From an uncultured Clostridia bacterium (GTDB lineage Bacteria; Bacillota; Clostridia; Christensenellales; UBA1242), in the NCBI GenBank assembly GCA_934754335.1, contig CAKVHY010000004.1:1-64000 (forward strand): a DNA stretch of 64,000 bases. Reading direction: 5' to 3'. Below, piece by piece: positions 8,018 through 16,973 of the stretch. The position numbers and the translations under genes are program-made. Numbering within the stretch: the first letter of the stretch is position 1; each line of letters opens with the position of its first letter. The notes under the pieces were generated by a model. It was not told the origin of the DNA and did no database searches. It saw only the letters and a program-made list of their open reading frames with translations.

Positions 8018-9325
8018 TCACATCTCCATTTCTTGCAAACTATCAAACAAACTCAATTGCCCATCATCATGCTTATCTTCTTTAGATTCCAACTTATTCT
8101 CAAATATTATATTTTCCTTCTCTTTAATCTTGATTTTTTCTTCTTTCTCTTCAGAATGTTTTTTCTCAAGATATGCCATAAATTCTTTTGGTTCTTTTCT
8201 CGGTTTTTCCTTTATTTTTTCACAGATTTCATTTCTAACTTCTTTATCCACGCCTTTTAGATAGTCTAACAATTCATAAACTTTTTCGTTTATTTCATCT
8301 TGATGTTCTTCCATATACTTCTGAACCACATTCTCCGCCTGACTAATACGTTTTATCTTAATTTTAGTATTCGGATAAGTGGTTGGATTATAAAATGCTA
8401 TACCTGGCACAAATTCAGGATATTTTACCCCTGTTGGACTAACTTTTCCAGCATATGGGCTTTTTATTGAACTTAATTGAAACCAAGTGGCAGGTTCTTT
8501 ATATACGTCCGGCAAAGCCATTCCCGCACCATATGTCCCACCACCACATGATGGCAACGTCAACATCGTAACATCATGATATTCTTGTTCACCTTTTTCG
8601 TTTTCTTTAATGGTACGTTCCATTTTCATAGAAGTTTGATGCGTATGACCAATAACACACATATCTGCATTGGACACATTTTTAAGCAACCTAAATAAAC
8701 CGTCTATGTTTTTAATTCCCGTCCCATGATGACTAACAATTCTAAAGTGAAATTTACCATCTGGCGCTTCTGGCTGTCTTAATACAATATCCGTATTTGC
8801 ATAGAAAGATGCATAAGCATCGCCTAATCCAGCAGATTCTGCGGCAATCTTTACCACATTCAATCCCACACTTCTTTTAATTCTTTCTTCATGATTGCCA
8901 AGATGTGCAACAATAACCTTCCCTTGCTTTTGCAATCCTAAGAACTTATCTGCCACTGTTTTGTTTCCATTGGCCGCTTTTAAAAAAGTGATGTAGTCAT
9001 CTAATTGTTCCTGTGGAGATAAAATATCTTCATATTGGTCGGATTTACTTCCAACAATTGCCATATTTGCGATATCTCCCATAACAAAAGCAAAACTATC
9101 ATCACTTTTATCAATATAATCTAAATTTTGTAGAATTCCCTTTATGTCCGCATCGCTAGACCCTAAATGAGCATCCGAAAAAAAACAAAGATTAATAGAA
9201 TCAAATTTATTTGACAAGTCCACCACAATGTCCTTACAAGTAACATTGTTGTTTCTTAGTGCATATTCACCAACTTGATTCTTATAATCTTTGCCCAGCA
9301 CGGATATATTATTATTCTTAACCAT
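8018..9325 (-). CDS. calcineurin-like metallophosphoesterase, 435 aa
   Basis: All family motifs are present in order: SDAHLG (D51, H53), GD (83-84), GNHE (143-146), SHHG (H199, H200) and GHTH (226-229), giving a complete two-metal site. The last 100 residues are a Lys/Glu-rich helical tail. The start at 9325 is chosen because AAGGAG lies nine bases upstream of that ATG; the longer frame has none. Substrate unknown: nucleic acid, cyclic nucleotide and phosphoprotein are all possible. It is the first gene of a two-gene unit with a pseudo-enzyme paralogue. Confidence 0.85.
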   Translation of the reverse strand: MVKNNNISVLGKDYKNQVGEYALRNNNVTCKDIVVDLSNKFDSINLCFFSDAHLGSSDADIKGILQNLDYIDKSDDSFAFVMGDIANMAIVGSKSDQYEDILSPQEQLDDYITFLKAANGNKTVADKFLGLQKQGKVIVAHLGNHEERIKRSVGLNVVKIAAESAGLGDAYASFYANTDIVLRQPEAPDGKFHFRIVSHHGTGIKNIDGLFRLLKNVSNADMCVIGHTHQTSMKMERTIKENEKGEQEYHDVTMLTLPSCGGGTYGAGMALPDVYKEPATWFQLSSIKSPYAGKVSPTGVKYPEFVPGIAFYNPTTYPNTKIKIKRISQAENVVQKYMEEHQDEINEKVYELLDYLKGVDKEVRNEICEKIKEKPRKEPKEFMAYLEKKHSEEKEEKIKIKEKENIIFENKLESKEDKHDDGQLSLFDSLQEMEM

Positions 9326-9399
9326 ACTCTGCTCCTTCTTTTCTATCTTACACTTTTTCATCTGATAAGTCAATCAAAGAAGGATTTTTTTACAAACTT

Positions 9400-10809
9400 T
9401 TAATTATAACTAAATTTTATAGAGTTTTGTCTATGATTTTTTGAATATTTTTTATAGAGTTTTGTCAGATTATATAAAAGATTTATTCCACGTTTATGAT
9501 TTTTTATATCCGAAACATTAGTTTTCCCATCTAAGAAATCCTTCAACAATGCTTCTCTAGCGCCTTCATTAAAACCTATAAAATCTTTATTTCTTTTCTT
9601 TATCAACTCATCTAGGGTTATCTTTTCAAATGGAACTCCGCCAATCAGTTCGCAATTTCTGAAGATATAAATATCAAAATGCTCTAATCCGCCAGTTTCT
9701 GTTTCAAACTCCGTTCTATCTTTTATCTCCTTAGATTGATAACTATGCACCTGAATATTCATAAGCGTTCCAATCTGTAAATTGAGATATTCATGCCTTA
9801 TTCTGCCATTATTTTTATACTCATCTGCATTTGTTTTAATCCAAGCACGCCTAGAAAATCCATTTTGCAATAGGTTTAGAGAAGCCACTGAGATTGTTCT
9901 ATTATGTTTATTCTTATATGTAATCAAAGAATAACTATTTTTCTCGCCATATTTATCGTAATTTTTTCTAGGATTATTATAAAACGCTGGAATTTCCTGC
10001 CCTTCAAACAAGTTTTTATAATCCTGAAAATTAATTTCTGTGGCTTCATCTTCTGGCGAAATAAACGTACTAGTTAACTCCACCTTATCAATCTTCTTAC
10101 TTTCATCTTTAACAAAATCATTAAGGCTCATTATTTCGTTTAACAACTGAATAAAATGATAACCGCTATGATAGAGTTTGCCATAACCATATTTATATGG
10201 GTGGTTCTCACCATTTAGGTCGTGTGGCATCATCCATTTGCCATCACAATGATAAACTTCGCAAAATGTAATTGGAATATTATATTTCAAAATGGTTTCT
10301 TTTACTAAGTTTTTAATATAGTTATATCCTTCATGATATAACCTTTGGCACATAATCTGCACCGGTGTGTTATATTTTTCAGACTTATTTAAAATGGAAT
10401 TGAAATCTTTTTTAATACTCTCAATATTTTTTCGCTTCAACATTCCTTTTCGAACAGTTATTGGCTTATCGCTAACAACTGGGATTTTATTTTCCAAAAA
10501 GAAATTTATATATGCGTTATGGGCTTTGGGTTCTGTGCTAATTATAGCACTATCTATTTTCAATTTCTTACAAACAATCTTTAATTCGTTATAATACTCT
10601 TTATTTAAAAGTATATCGTCTTTAAATTTATCGTCTAGAAGAACAAGTTGACAACCCTGAATATTCTTTTCATCAAGTAAGTTTAAAACTTCTTGCTCTT
10701 TAGATTTTAATTCAACTATGCATTTAGGTGAGATATTATAATCCTTAAAATATTTAAAATAAATTCTTTTACTATGAGGGCCAACTCCAACCAAACAGAT
10801 ATTTTTCAT
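9400..10809 (-). CDS. Gfo/Idh/MocA-like oxidoreductase, 469 aa
   Basis: It opens with a Rossmann strand-turn (ICLVGVGPHSKR). Residues about 92-120 contain the family hallmark, a strand ending STEP followed by H, a helix and then VVSDKPIT, the position of the EKP motif that contacts NAD(P). The C-terminal half is a larger alpha/beta domain with a His-rich stretch (PHDL..NHPY). The family acts on sugars, inositols or biliverdin; the substrate here is unknown. It overlaps ackA by four bases (ATGA), with AAGGAG inside the ackA end. Confidence 0.7.
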   Translation of the reverse strand: MKNICLVGVGPHSKRIYFKYFKDYNISPKCIVELKSKEQEVLNLLDEKNIQGCQLVLLDDKFKDDILLNKEYYNELKIVCKKLKIDSAIISTEPKAHNAYINFFLENKIPVVSDKPITVRKGMLKRKNIESIKKDFNSILNKSEKYNTPVQIMCQRLYHEGYNYIKNLVKETILKYNIPITFCEVYHCDGKWMMPHDLNGENHPYKYGYGKLYHSGYHFIQLLNEIMSLNDFVKDESKKIDKVELTSTFISPEDEATEINFQDYKNLFEGQEIPAFYNNPRKNYDKYGEKNSYSLITYKNKHNRTISVASLNLLQNGFSRRAWIKTNADEYKNNGRIRHEYLNLQIGTLMNIQVHSYQSKEIKDRTEFETETGGLEHFDIYIFRNCELIGGVPFEKITLDELIKKRNKDFIGFNEGAREALLKDFLDGKTNVSDIKNHKRGINLLYNLTKLYKKYSKNHRQNSIKFSYN

Positions 10810-12011
10810 AACGCTCTCTCCTTCAGCGTTTTATCCGTTTGAATTGCAATTTCTTTTTCTTCATCTGAAGGCAAAACATAGATTGGAATGCTTGAATTAT
10901 CTGAAGAAATTAACTCTGTTTGATTATAGCATTCCTTATTTTTATCTTTATCTAACGCCAAGCCTAAAATTTCTAAGTCGGACAAAAATAGTTCTCGTTG
11001 TCTAAAATTTCGAACACCCATTCCGCCTGTTATCACCACGGCATCAACCTTTCCCAGTTCCGCCATCATAGCACCAAGATTTTTCTTAACACTTTTAGAT
11101 GCTATGAACCTAGCAAGAGTTGCTCTCTCATCACCATTTTCGCTATTATCACAAATAGTTTTTACGTCGCTTTCTCCACAAATTCCTTTATAACCCGAAC
11201 TTGTGTTTAAAATTTCAATCGCTTTATTTATATCGCAATTATAATAATCGCAAATCTTTGGCAACACGCTTGGGTCTACGCTTCCCGACCTTGTGGACAT
11301 CATAAGCCCATCTAAAGGAGTATAGCCCATAGTTGTGTCAAAAGACTTTCCATCTTTAATTGCACACATACTACAACCCGAGCCCAAATGTACCAAAACC
11401 GCATTAATATCGTTTCTATCTTTTCTTAAAATGCTAGGCAACGTTCTCATAACATTTTGATATGAAATTCCATGAAAGCCAAACTTTCTTATGCCTGCAT
11501 TTTCATAAAGTTCACTTGGAATAGGATATAAAAAGTTCTCTTTAGGAATTGTACTATGAAAACTTGTATCAAAAACGCCAACGTTATTTGGATTTTTTGC
11601 TTCTTCCAAGCACATTTTAATAATCTTTGCCGATCTTAGATTATGTATTGGAGCGTCAGCACCAAATTCTATTATTTCATCTAGCACATTTTTATCTATC
11701 ACTATGGGTTTTACATACTTATCTTTGCCCTGCACGATTCTATGCCCTATCGCTTGAATATCTTCAAGATTATGATAAAGCCCTAGAACATCATCTGTAA
11801 GATAAGCAAGAGAATCTAAAACCGCATCTTCAAATGTGCCACTAAAAGAATCTTTAAAACTTTTATTTTCCACTTTGTTCTCGTATTTAACATACGAACC
11901 ATCTCCACCTATATTTTCAAATCTGCAACTAGCATATTCAACGTTATTCTCAGAGTCTAAAACTTTAAGTCTTAGAGAACTAGATCCAGAATTAAAAACT
12001 AAAACCTGCAT
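10806..12011 (-). CDS. ackA: acetate kinase
   Basis: It converts acetyl phosphate and ADP to acetate and ATP in the cytosol. Family blocks seen: NSGSSSLR at the N-terminus, GHRIVQG, FDTSFH with the catalytic aspartate, GFHGISY, HLGSGCSM, the MSTRSGSVDP region and ITGGMGVRN near the end. The length (401) is normal. AGGAGG precedes ATG. No pta (phosphotransacetylase) is adjacent, which is less usual; instead it lies between a Nudix gene (20 bases upstream) and a Gfo/Idh gene (4-base overlap). Confidence 0.95.
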   Translation of the reverse strand: MQVLVFNSGSSSLRLKVLDSENNVEYASCRFENIGGDGSYVKYENKVENKSFKDSFSGTFEDAVLDSLAYLTDDVLGLYHNLEDIQAIGHRIVQGKDKYVKPIVIDKNVLDEIIEFGADAPIHNLRSAKIIKMCLEEAKNPNNVGVFDTSFHSTIPKENFLYPIPSELYENAGIRKFGFHGISYQNVMRTLPSILRKDRNDINAVLVHLGSGCSMCAIKDGKSFDTTMGYTPLDGLMMSTRSGSVDPSVLPKICDYYNCDINKAIEILNTSSGYKGICGESDVKTICDNSENGDERATLARFIASKSVKKNLGAMMAELGKVDAVVITGGMGVRNFRQRELFLSDLEILGLALDKDKNKECYNQTELISSDNSSIPIYVLPSDEEKEIAIQTDKTLKERAL

Positions 12012-12031
12012 ATCTAACCTCCTAGTTTTAA

Positions 12032-12559
12032 TTACTCATTGGTTAAATATGCTTGCAATATGGCAATGTCACGTTTAACCATGAATTTACTTCTATAAAC
12101 ATTGTCATATGTAGATGAATTTAATTTATCTATACAATCTTGCATGATTTCCAAAGCCTTTTGAGGCTCTAACCAATGCAAAACTGCACCTTCTTCCTTT
12201 TCCTTTTCTGTTAGATTTAATTGATGGGTGTTTGTTTTAACTTTAGATTTGAAAACATATGAATGCTGAACAAAATTCTCATCGCTTTGCTCTTCAATAA
12301 TCTCACCAATCATTTCAACGCTTTCAATCTCACAACCAGTTTCTTCAATTGCTTCTCTTTTAAATGCGCTGATTGGGTCCTCACCTTTATCTATTCCGCC
12401 ACCCGGCAATTTATACTCGTTTTTAACCTGTTTATTAAAAACTGCAATTTCTCCATTTTCATTCTCAATGATTCCCCTAGCACCATATCTTAATCTAGGA
12501 TTGTTCATTTCTTTATCTTTAAGTCCAAAATCCGAGTTCAAAATCTTTAAACTAAACAT
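12032..12559 (-). CDS. Nudix hydrolase, 175 aa
   Basis: A full Nudix box is visible (GGGIDKGEDP followed by REAIEETGC), matching G-x5-E-x7-REUxEExGU, so the enzyme should cleave a nucleoside diphosphate linked to another group. Substrate cannot be told. AAAAGGAG lies just before ATG and a 9-bp inverted repeat lies just before that. It is the first gene of the Nudix, ackA, Gfo/Idh operon. Confidence 0.85.
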   Translation of the reverse strand: MFSLKILNSDFGLKDKEMNNPRLRYGARGIIENENGEIAVFNKQVKNEYKLPGGGIDKGEDPISAFKREAIEETGCEIESVEMIGEIIEEQSDENFVQHSYVFKSKVKTNTHQLNLTEKEKEEGAVLHWLEPQKALEIMQDCIDKLNSSTYDNVYRSKFMVKRDIAILQAYLTNE

Positions 12560-12573
12560 TTTTCTCTCCTTTT

Positions 12574-12599
12574 AGATATTGATATTTGCTTCAATATCT
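12574..12599. repeat. 9-bp inverted repeat next to a ribosome binding site
   Basis: AGATATTGA (12574-12582) and TCAATATCT (12591-12599) with an 8-base loop, immediately upstream of the ribosome binding site of the Nudix gene. It could be an operator or a hairpin in the mRNA leader. Confidence 0.5.
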
Positions 12600-12816
12600 T
12601 ATTTTAATTTTAGATTTAATACACATTCTTACAAACTTTTTATTTAAATTTTCTCCTTCTATTTAAATTCTCTCGTCAAATTTTATCTTAATCTGACACT
12701 AAGTTACAAAATATAACAAGCCATCATTTTATCATAGAAATTTTAAAAGTTAAATTAAAATAATACAAATTCCGAAAATTTATGATATAATAATCTAAAA
12801 TTATAAGGAGAATGTT

Positions 12817-13938
12817 ATGTCTAAAAAACTTAAAATCTTCATAAATGCGTTAGTTCTAACACTAATCATTGCAGTTTTAACAATTGGCGGTTGGCTAATT
12901 GGAATTGACGTATCAAGAAAAACCTCTACCCTTTCGTTTGATGCGCTAAATGGCATAGTTACAAAAGCCATTCTATTTATTGGCGATGGCATGGGTGAAA
13001 ATCACATAAAAACAACCGGTGCATACTACGAAAAAGATATGTTTTTACACTCCCTTCCTTACAGCGGAGAAATAACCACTTATTCCAACAGCATTGTGTC
13101 GCCAACAGATAGTGCTGCTGCAGGAAGTGCACTTTCCACTGGCAAAAAATATGATAATAAAGAAGTAGCAAGGCACAACGGAGAAGATATTAAATCTATC
13201 AGCGAATATGCAAAAGAAAAAGGCTTAGGAGTTGGCATCGTTACAACAGATAGTTTAAGCGGAGCAACACCGGCAAGTTTCTCTTCCCATGCAAACAAAC
13301 GTGGCGACACAGAAGATATAATCAAAGGTCAACTAAATAGCAATATTGATTTGTTTATCGGTGGCGGATTAGATACATATAAACCATATAAACAACAGTT
13401 TGGGGACAAGGGCTATAAAACTGTTGAAACATTAGAGAATTTGACTTACGACTATGCTAAAGTATTTGCTTGTTTTTCAGGCGTGGCATCTGAATCTGGG
13501 CAATACTACGCCCCAACTTTAGAAATGATGACTTCTTATGCAATTGGATTTTTAGAGAAAAATTTTCCACAAGGTTACTTTTTAATGATTGAAGGTGCAC
13601 ATATAGATAAGATGAGCCATAATAACAACATTTTAGATATGGTTAGTTATTTAAATAATTTTGACGCAAGCATAAAACTTGCTTATGATAAATTAAAAGA
13701 CCAAAACGTTTCCATAATAATCACAGCGGATCACGAAACAGGCGGACTATATTTCAACAATGAAACAAAGGCTCAAATAAATAATAAAATGTACACCACA
13801 GGCGGTCATACAAGCACAAATGTCCCTTATTATTTCTATATAAATCCAAAAAAAGAAGTGGAAATAAATAAAATAGTTCCTAAAAAAATGGACAACACCG
13901 ATATATTCAAATTAAATAAAGCACTATTAAATATTTAA
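12817..13938 (+). CDS. alkaline phosphatase, membrane-anchored, 373 aa
   Basis: An N-terminal membrane segment (about residues 8-28) without a lipobox suggests a tethered extracellular enzyme. The PhoA fold is clear: metal ligand D57 in IGDGMG, the active-site motif TDSAAAG with nucleophile S99, GAHIDKMSH, ADHETGG and the late metal histidine in GGHTS. It frees phosphate from organic esters outside the cell. It is shorter than E. coli PhoA (about 470). TAAGGAG precedes ATG, and a TATAAT lies upstream at 12785 without a clear -35 box. Confidence 0.9.
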   Translation: MSKKLKIFINALVLTLIIAVLTIGGWLIGIDVSRKTSTLSFDALNGIVTKAILFIGDGMGENHIKTTGAYYEKDMFLHSLPYSGEITTYSNSIVSPTDSAAAGSALSTGKKYDNKEVARHNGEDIKSISEYAKEKGLGVGIVTTDSLSGATPASFSSHANKRGDTEDIIKGQLNSNIDLFIGGGLDTYKPYKQQFGDKGYKTVETLENLTYDYAKVFACFSGVASESGQYYAPTLEMMTSYAIGFLEKNFPQGYFLMIEGAHIDKMSHNNNILDMVSYLNNFDASIKLAYDKLKDQNVSIIITADHETGGLYFNNETKAQINNKMYTTGGHTSTNVPYYFYINPKKEVEINKIVPKKMDNTDIFKLNKALLNI

Positions 13939-13946
13939 TAGTTATT

Positions 13947-13976
13947 AAAAAAAAGCCGAAATTATCGGCTTTTTTT
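13947..13976. terminator. bidirectional intrinsic terminator
   Basis: AAGCCGA and TCGGCTT arms between A and T runs. It ends the alkaline phosphatase transcript and, from the other side, the small gene whose stop codon lies at 13975. Confidence 0.85.
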
Positions 13977-14193
13977 AGAATAAGCATTTAAACAAAACCA
14001 TCAAATATCCTAAGTTAAAACACCTATTACAAGAATAACAACAAGCATTATCAAATTTTTTTTCTTTAGGAATATAAACTTTTGTAATTGGTTTTGGATA
14101 AACAAAAAATCTTAGTTTGTTACTCTTAAATAACTCCGCTATTCCATCGCGTTTACACATAATAAAAGATTGAGTTGTTACTTCCTTAGACAT
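13975..14193 (-). CDS. small Cys-containing protein coupled to the DUF11 gene, 72 aa
   Basis: The ATG at 14193 lies one base after the TAA stop of the DUF11 gene and has no ribosome binding site of its own, which fits translational coupling. The stop codon runs into a good terminator, as expected for a real last gene. The C-terminal third has a cysteine cluster (ACCYSCNRCF) and a hydrophobic end. The CNRC motif also occurs in the 43-residue peptide at 5991. No family recognised. Confidence 0.6.
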   Translation of the reverse strand: MSKEVTTQSFIMCKRDGIAELFKSNKLRFFVYPKPITKVYIPKEKKFDNACCYSCNRCFNLGYLMVLFKCLF

Positions 14194-14194
14194 G

Positions 14195-14965
14195 TTAATC
14201 AACTGTAACTTCGAATGTTACTGTGAATTCTGCATTAGGAGTTAGATCTTCCAACGCAAAGCCAGTTTCTGGATTATATCCTGGCTTATCTACATTGTCT
14301 ATCTTAACGCTATTTTCCACAAATTGTGTTCCCACAGGAATTGGGTCTTTGAACACAACATTAGTGTGTGTTAAGTTGCCTTTATTAGTGATAACATTTT
14401 GGAATTTAATAGTTGAGCCAGAAATTACAGCCACTTTATCTGAAGTCTTTGCTATAGACACCATAACAGTTTCGATAGCAATTGTAACAGTGTTTGAATT
14501 CTCTGTTAGTTGCTCCACGTCTGCCACAGTGTAATTAATCTCTGAAACCACAGTAAATGTTTCCACAGTTGGATTATCATCAACAGTGATAGTATATTTT
14601 ATAGTTGTAGAACCACCATTTTTAGTTAGTGTTTCTGGAAGTTGGAAGCCTGTTACTGGATCAAAACTTGCTTGCGGAGTTTCATCAATTGTAACTGTTC
14701 CTTGCTTGAATGTTGCACCCGTGCCAATTGTATCTTTAATATTAACTTCTGAAACATCATATTCGCTTGTGTTTGTTAAAATTAATTCTATAGTTATTTC
14801 ATCACCCGGCAAGCCAAAATCTTTAGAAGAAGATAGTTGCTTTTGAAGCGACGTGGTCATGTTTTCAACAGTGGCAACATTACTTGTAACGGTATCTTCA
14901 GTTTCCGACTGGTCTGGAAGTTGATATTTAAAAGTGATATTAGATGTGTTTGTTATTTTTGCCAT
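14195..14965 (-). CDS. DUF11 repeat protein, 256 aa
   Basis: It holds two copies of the DUF11-type beta-sandwich unit. The first covers about 50-110 (PGDEITIELILTN..YDVSEVNIKDT) and the second about 180-256 (SGSTIKFQNVITNKG..TNVVFKDP). Each has the pattern of a tensed strand, T-N-x-G/S and a D-x-[IP] turn. There is no signal peptide, although the family is often surface-associated; in spore formers such proteins may be packed into the mother-cell-made coat, which here is inference. AAGGAG precedes ATG. It heads a two-gene unit with the 72-residue protein. Confidence 0.75.
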   Translation of the reverse strand: MAKITNTSNITFKYQLPDQSETEDTVTSNVATVENMTTSLQKQLSSSKDFGLPGDEITIELILTNTSEYDVSEVNIKDTIGTGATFKQGTVTIDETPQASFDPVTGFQLPETLTKNGGSTTIKYTITVDDNPTVETFTVVSEINYTVADVEQLTENSNTVTIAIETVMVSIAKTSDKVAVISGSTIKFQNVITNKGNLTHTNVVFKDPIPVGTQFVENSVKIDNVDKPGYNPETGFALEDLTPNAEFTVTFEVTVD

Positions 14966-15023
14966 AAATTCTCCTTTGCAAGATATTTTCTAAATCATAA
15001 TATGAGCAAAAAGAATTTAAGTT

Positions 15024-15060
15024 TACAAAAATATAAAGGCTATCTTTTCTTAGCCTTTAT
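15024..15060 (-). terminator. intrinsic terminator of the ABC exporter operon
   Basis: A 10-bp stem (15033-15042 with 15051-15060) with a T-rich tail on the minus strand. Its upstream arm overlaps the last codons of the permease gene. Confidence 0.7.
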
Positions 15061-15936
15061 AATATTTATTACAATATATACACCAATTAATAGAACAATC
15101 GCCCCAATTAGTACGCCATACATTGCTCCAATACTTACGTTATTTCCAAAGAATGAAATCTTACAATCCACGCTTTCTCTTATGCCTTCCACCACTTCAT
15201 TTGGAAATCCAGTATTTTCCATTTTTCTATAAACGCCTGCCAACGCATGATTTCTAAGAAGCGAAGTGCCATAAGTTCCCGGAAGAAAAGATAGCACGTT
15301 TTGAAGCCCAGTTCCAAACTGAGAAATTGGCATATATGCCCCACAAATAAAGCCATAGCCTGCACTAACAACTGTTCCCACAGCACTCGCTTGCCCATTT
15401 GTACTTAAAAATATATTTATAACAGATGAAATCGCTGTTCCGAACATTGTTAACAAAAATACATCTAAAATTAGAAATAACACATCAGTAAAACTCATGT
15501 ACCAACCCACGATTGCAACATAGCCTAGGCAAACAGCAGTGGCAACATAATTTATAATCAATGTGGTTAAAAGCGTGGAGGTATAATAAGATAATGCAAG
15601 AGTGGATTTTTTAACAGGGGTAACAGAAAAGTCCTTCCTAGAGCCATTTATCTTATCTTGAACCATAATCAAGTTTGAGCAAAATGCCACCGTTACGCAA
15701 CTCACAGCCAAAAGCGATGAAATCAATTGTCCACCAACCATTCCATCAATTAATTTGCTATCAACCGCAAATCCTTCAGGAATATTTGAAGCAAAACTAT
15801 CTCTAAAAACTTTTGCTAAAAATGTTGCATATAAAATCAAAAGAATTATCGGGGTGATAAGTGAAGTAAAAAGCATTCCTTTATCTTTAAAGAAAAGTTT
15901 TGTATTTCTTTTTGTAAGTGTAAAAAACGTACTCAT
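15040..15936 (-). CDS. ABC-2 type exporter permease, 298 aa
   Basis: Six membrane segments and the ABC-2 layout are visible: a cytosolic N-terminal helix, segment one near residue 30, a large external loop (about 45-65), then five segments ending with KAKKR. Such permeases export drugs, lipids or polysaccharides; substrate unknown. The start codon overlaps the stop of the ATPase gene by one base (TAATG), so the two are made together. Confidence 0.85.
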   Translation of the reverse strand: MSTFFTLTKRNTKLFFKDKGMLFTSLITPIILLILYATFLAKVFRDSFASNIPEGFAVDSKLIDGMVGGQLISSLLAVSCVTVAFCSNLIMVQDKINGSRKDFSVTPVKKSTLALSYYTSTLLTTLIINYVATAVCLGYVAIVGWYMSFTDVLFLILDVFLLTMFGTAISSVINIFLSTNGQASAVGTVVSAGYGFICGAYMPISQFGTGLQNVLSFLPGTYGTSLLRNHALAGVYRKMENTGFPNEVVEGIRESVDCKISFFGNNVSIGAMYGVLIGAIVLLIGVYIVINIIKAKKR

Positions 15937-16847
15937 TAATTTTCGCTCCCCTCCAATCTTTTTCCCGTTACAGACAAGAACACATCATCCATCTTGCCCT
16001 TTGTTATTTCAAAATCTTCAAAAAGTTCAGGATTTTTAATCACCAAATCTCTTGCCGAACTTGTGTTCTGAACCTCCACCCTGATTCCATCTTTCAAAAC
16101 TTCATAAGGAAGTTTTAATTTCTTTATTTTTTCTTCTTCAATGCCATAAATAGTAATAAAATCGCCAGTATATTTATTTTTCAACTCTAGCGGAGTTCCT
16201 TCTGCAACGATTTTGCCTTTATCTAGAATAACAACATAATCTGCATCCACAGTTTCTTCCATATAATGCGTGGTTAAGAAAACTGTCATCTTTTCCTTCT
16301 TTCTAAGAGAATTTATAACATTCCAAAGTTTCTTTCTGGTTTGTGGGTCAAGACCTGTGGTTGGCTCATCAAGTATTAAAATCTTAGGATCGTGAATAAG
16401 TGCTCTTGCCACATCTATTCTTCTTCTTTGCCCACCAGATAGTTTATTAACTTGCCTATTTAATAAATCTTCAAAATCTAGCATTTTAGCCAATTTATGG
16501 ATTTTATCTTTTGCTTCTTTGCCAACAATTCCATAAAGGCTTGCTCTTGATTCTAAGTTATCTTTAACAGTTAAAACACCATCTAAAACAGAGTTTTGAA
16601 ATACAACTCCAAGTTCTTTAGATATATTCACAAAATCCTTTTCAATATTCATGCCATCAACAATCACTTCGCCCAAGTCTTTAGATAAAGTTCCGCAGAT
16701 GATTGAAATCGTGGTGCTTTTCCCTGCCCCATTTTCACCTAAGAATGCAAACAATTCACCCTTATTTACTCTAAAAGATATATTATTAACCGCTTTTATA
16801 TTCCCAAACGATTTTTTTAAGTTGTTTATTTCAATTATGTGTTCCAA
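15936..16847 (-). CDS. ABC transporter ATP-binding protein, DrrA-like, 303 aa
   Basis: Walker A (GENGAGKST), Q-loop (VVFQNSVLD), signature LSGGQRRR, Walker B (ILILDEPTTGLDP) and the H-loop (TTHYMEE) are all intact. A C-terminal extension of about 80 residues is typical of drug/ABC-2 exporter ATPases. The start is TTG at 16847 with AAGGAT upstream; no ATG or GTG is better placed. It is first of a two-gene unit with the ABC-2 permease. Confidence 0.9.
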   Translation of the reverse strand: MEHIIEINNLKKSFGNIKAVNNISFRVNKGELFAFLGENGAGKSTTISIICGTLSKDLGEVIVDGMNIEKDFVNISKELGVVFQNSVLDGVLTVKDNLESRASLYGIVGKEAKDKIHKLAKMLDFEDLLNRQVNKLSGGQRRRIDVARALIHDPKILILDEPTTGLDPQTRKKLWNVINSLRKKEKMTVFLTTHYMEETVDADYVVILDKGKIVAEGTPLELKNKYTGDFITIYGIEEEKIKKLKLPYEVLKDGIRVEVQNTSSARDLVIKNPELFEDFEITKGKMDDVFLSVTGKRLEGSEN

Positions 16848-16921
16848 ATTTTCAATCCTTCTTCTATTTTCAATAGTATATTATTTAGACCTCTATTAGT
16901 CAATTAAATTCAATATGACAT

Positions 16922-16960
16922 AAAAAAATATTCTCCTTTATTTAGAAGAATATTTTTATT
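16922..16960 (-). terminator. intrinsic terminator of the lipoprotein gene
   Basis: An 11-bp stem (16924-16934 with 16947-16957) flanked by A and T runs, just after the stop codon of the minus-strand lipoprotein gene. Confidence 0.7.
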
Positions 16961-16973
16961 TTTAATAAGTTTA

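Noticed and set aside
14837..15232. + strand open frame of 131 codons across the DUF11 start and the permease end
   Set aside because: It overlaps two well-supported minus-strand genes and crosses their terminator; no ribosome binding site.
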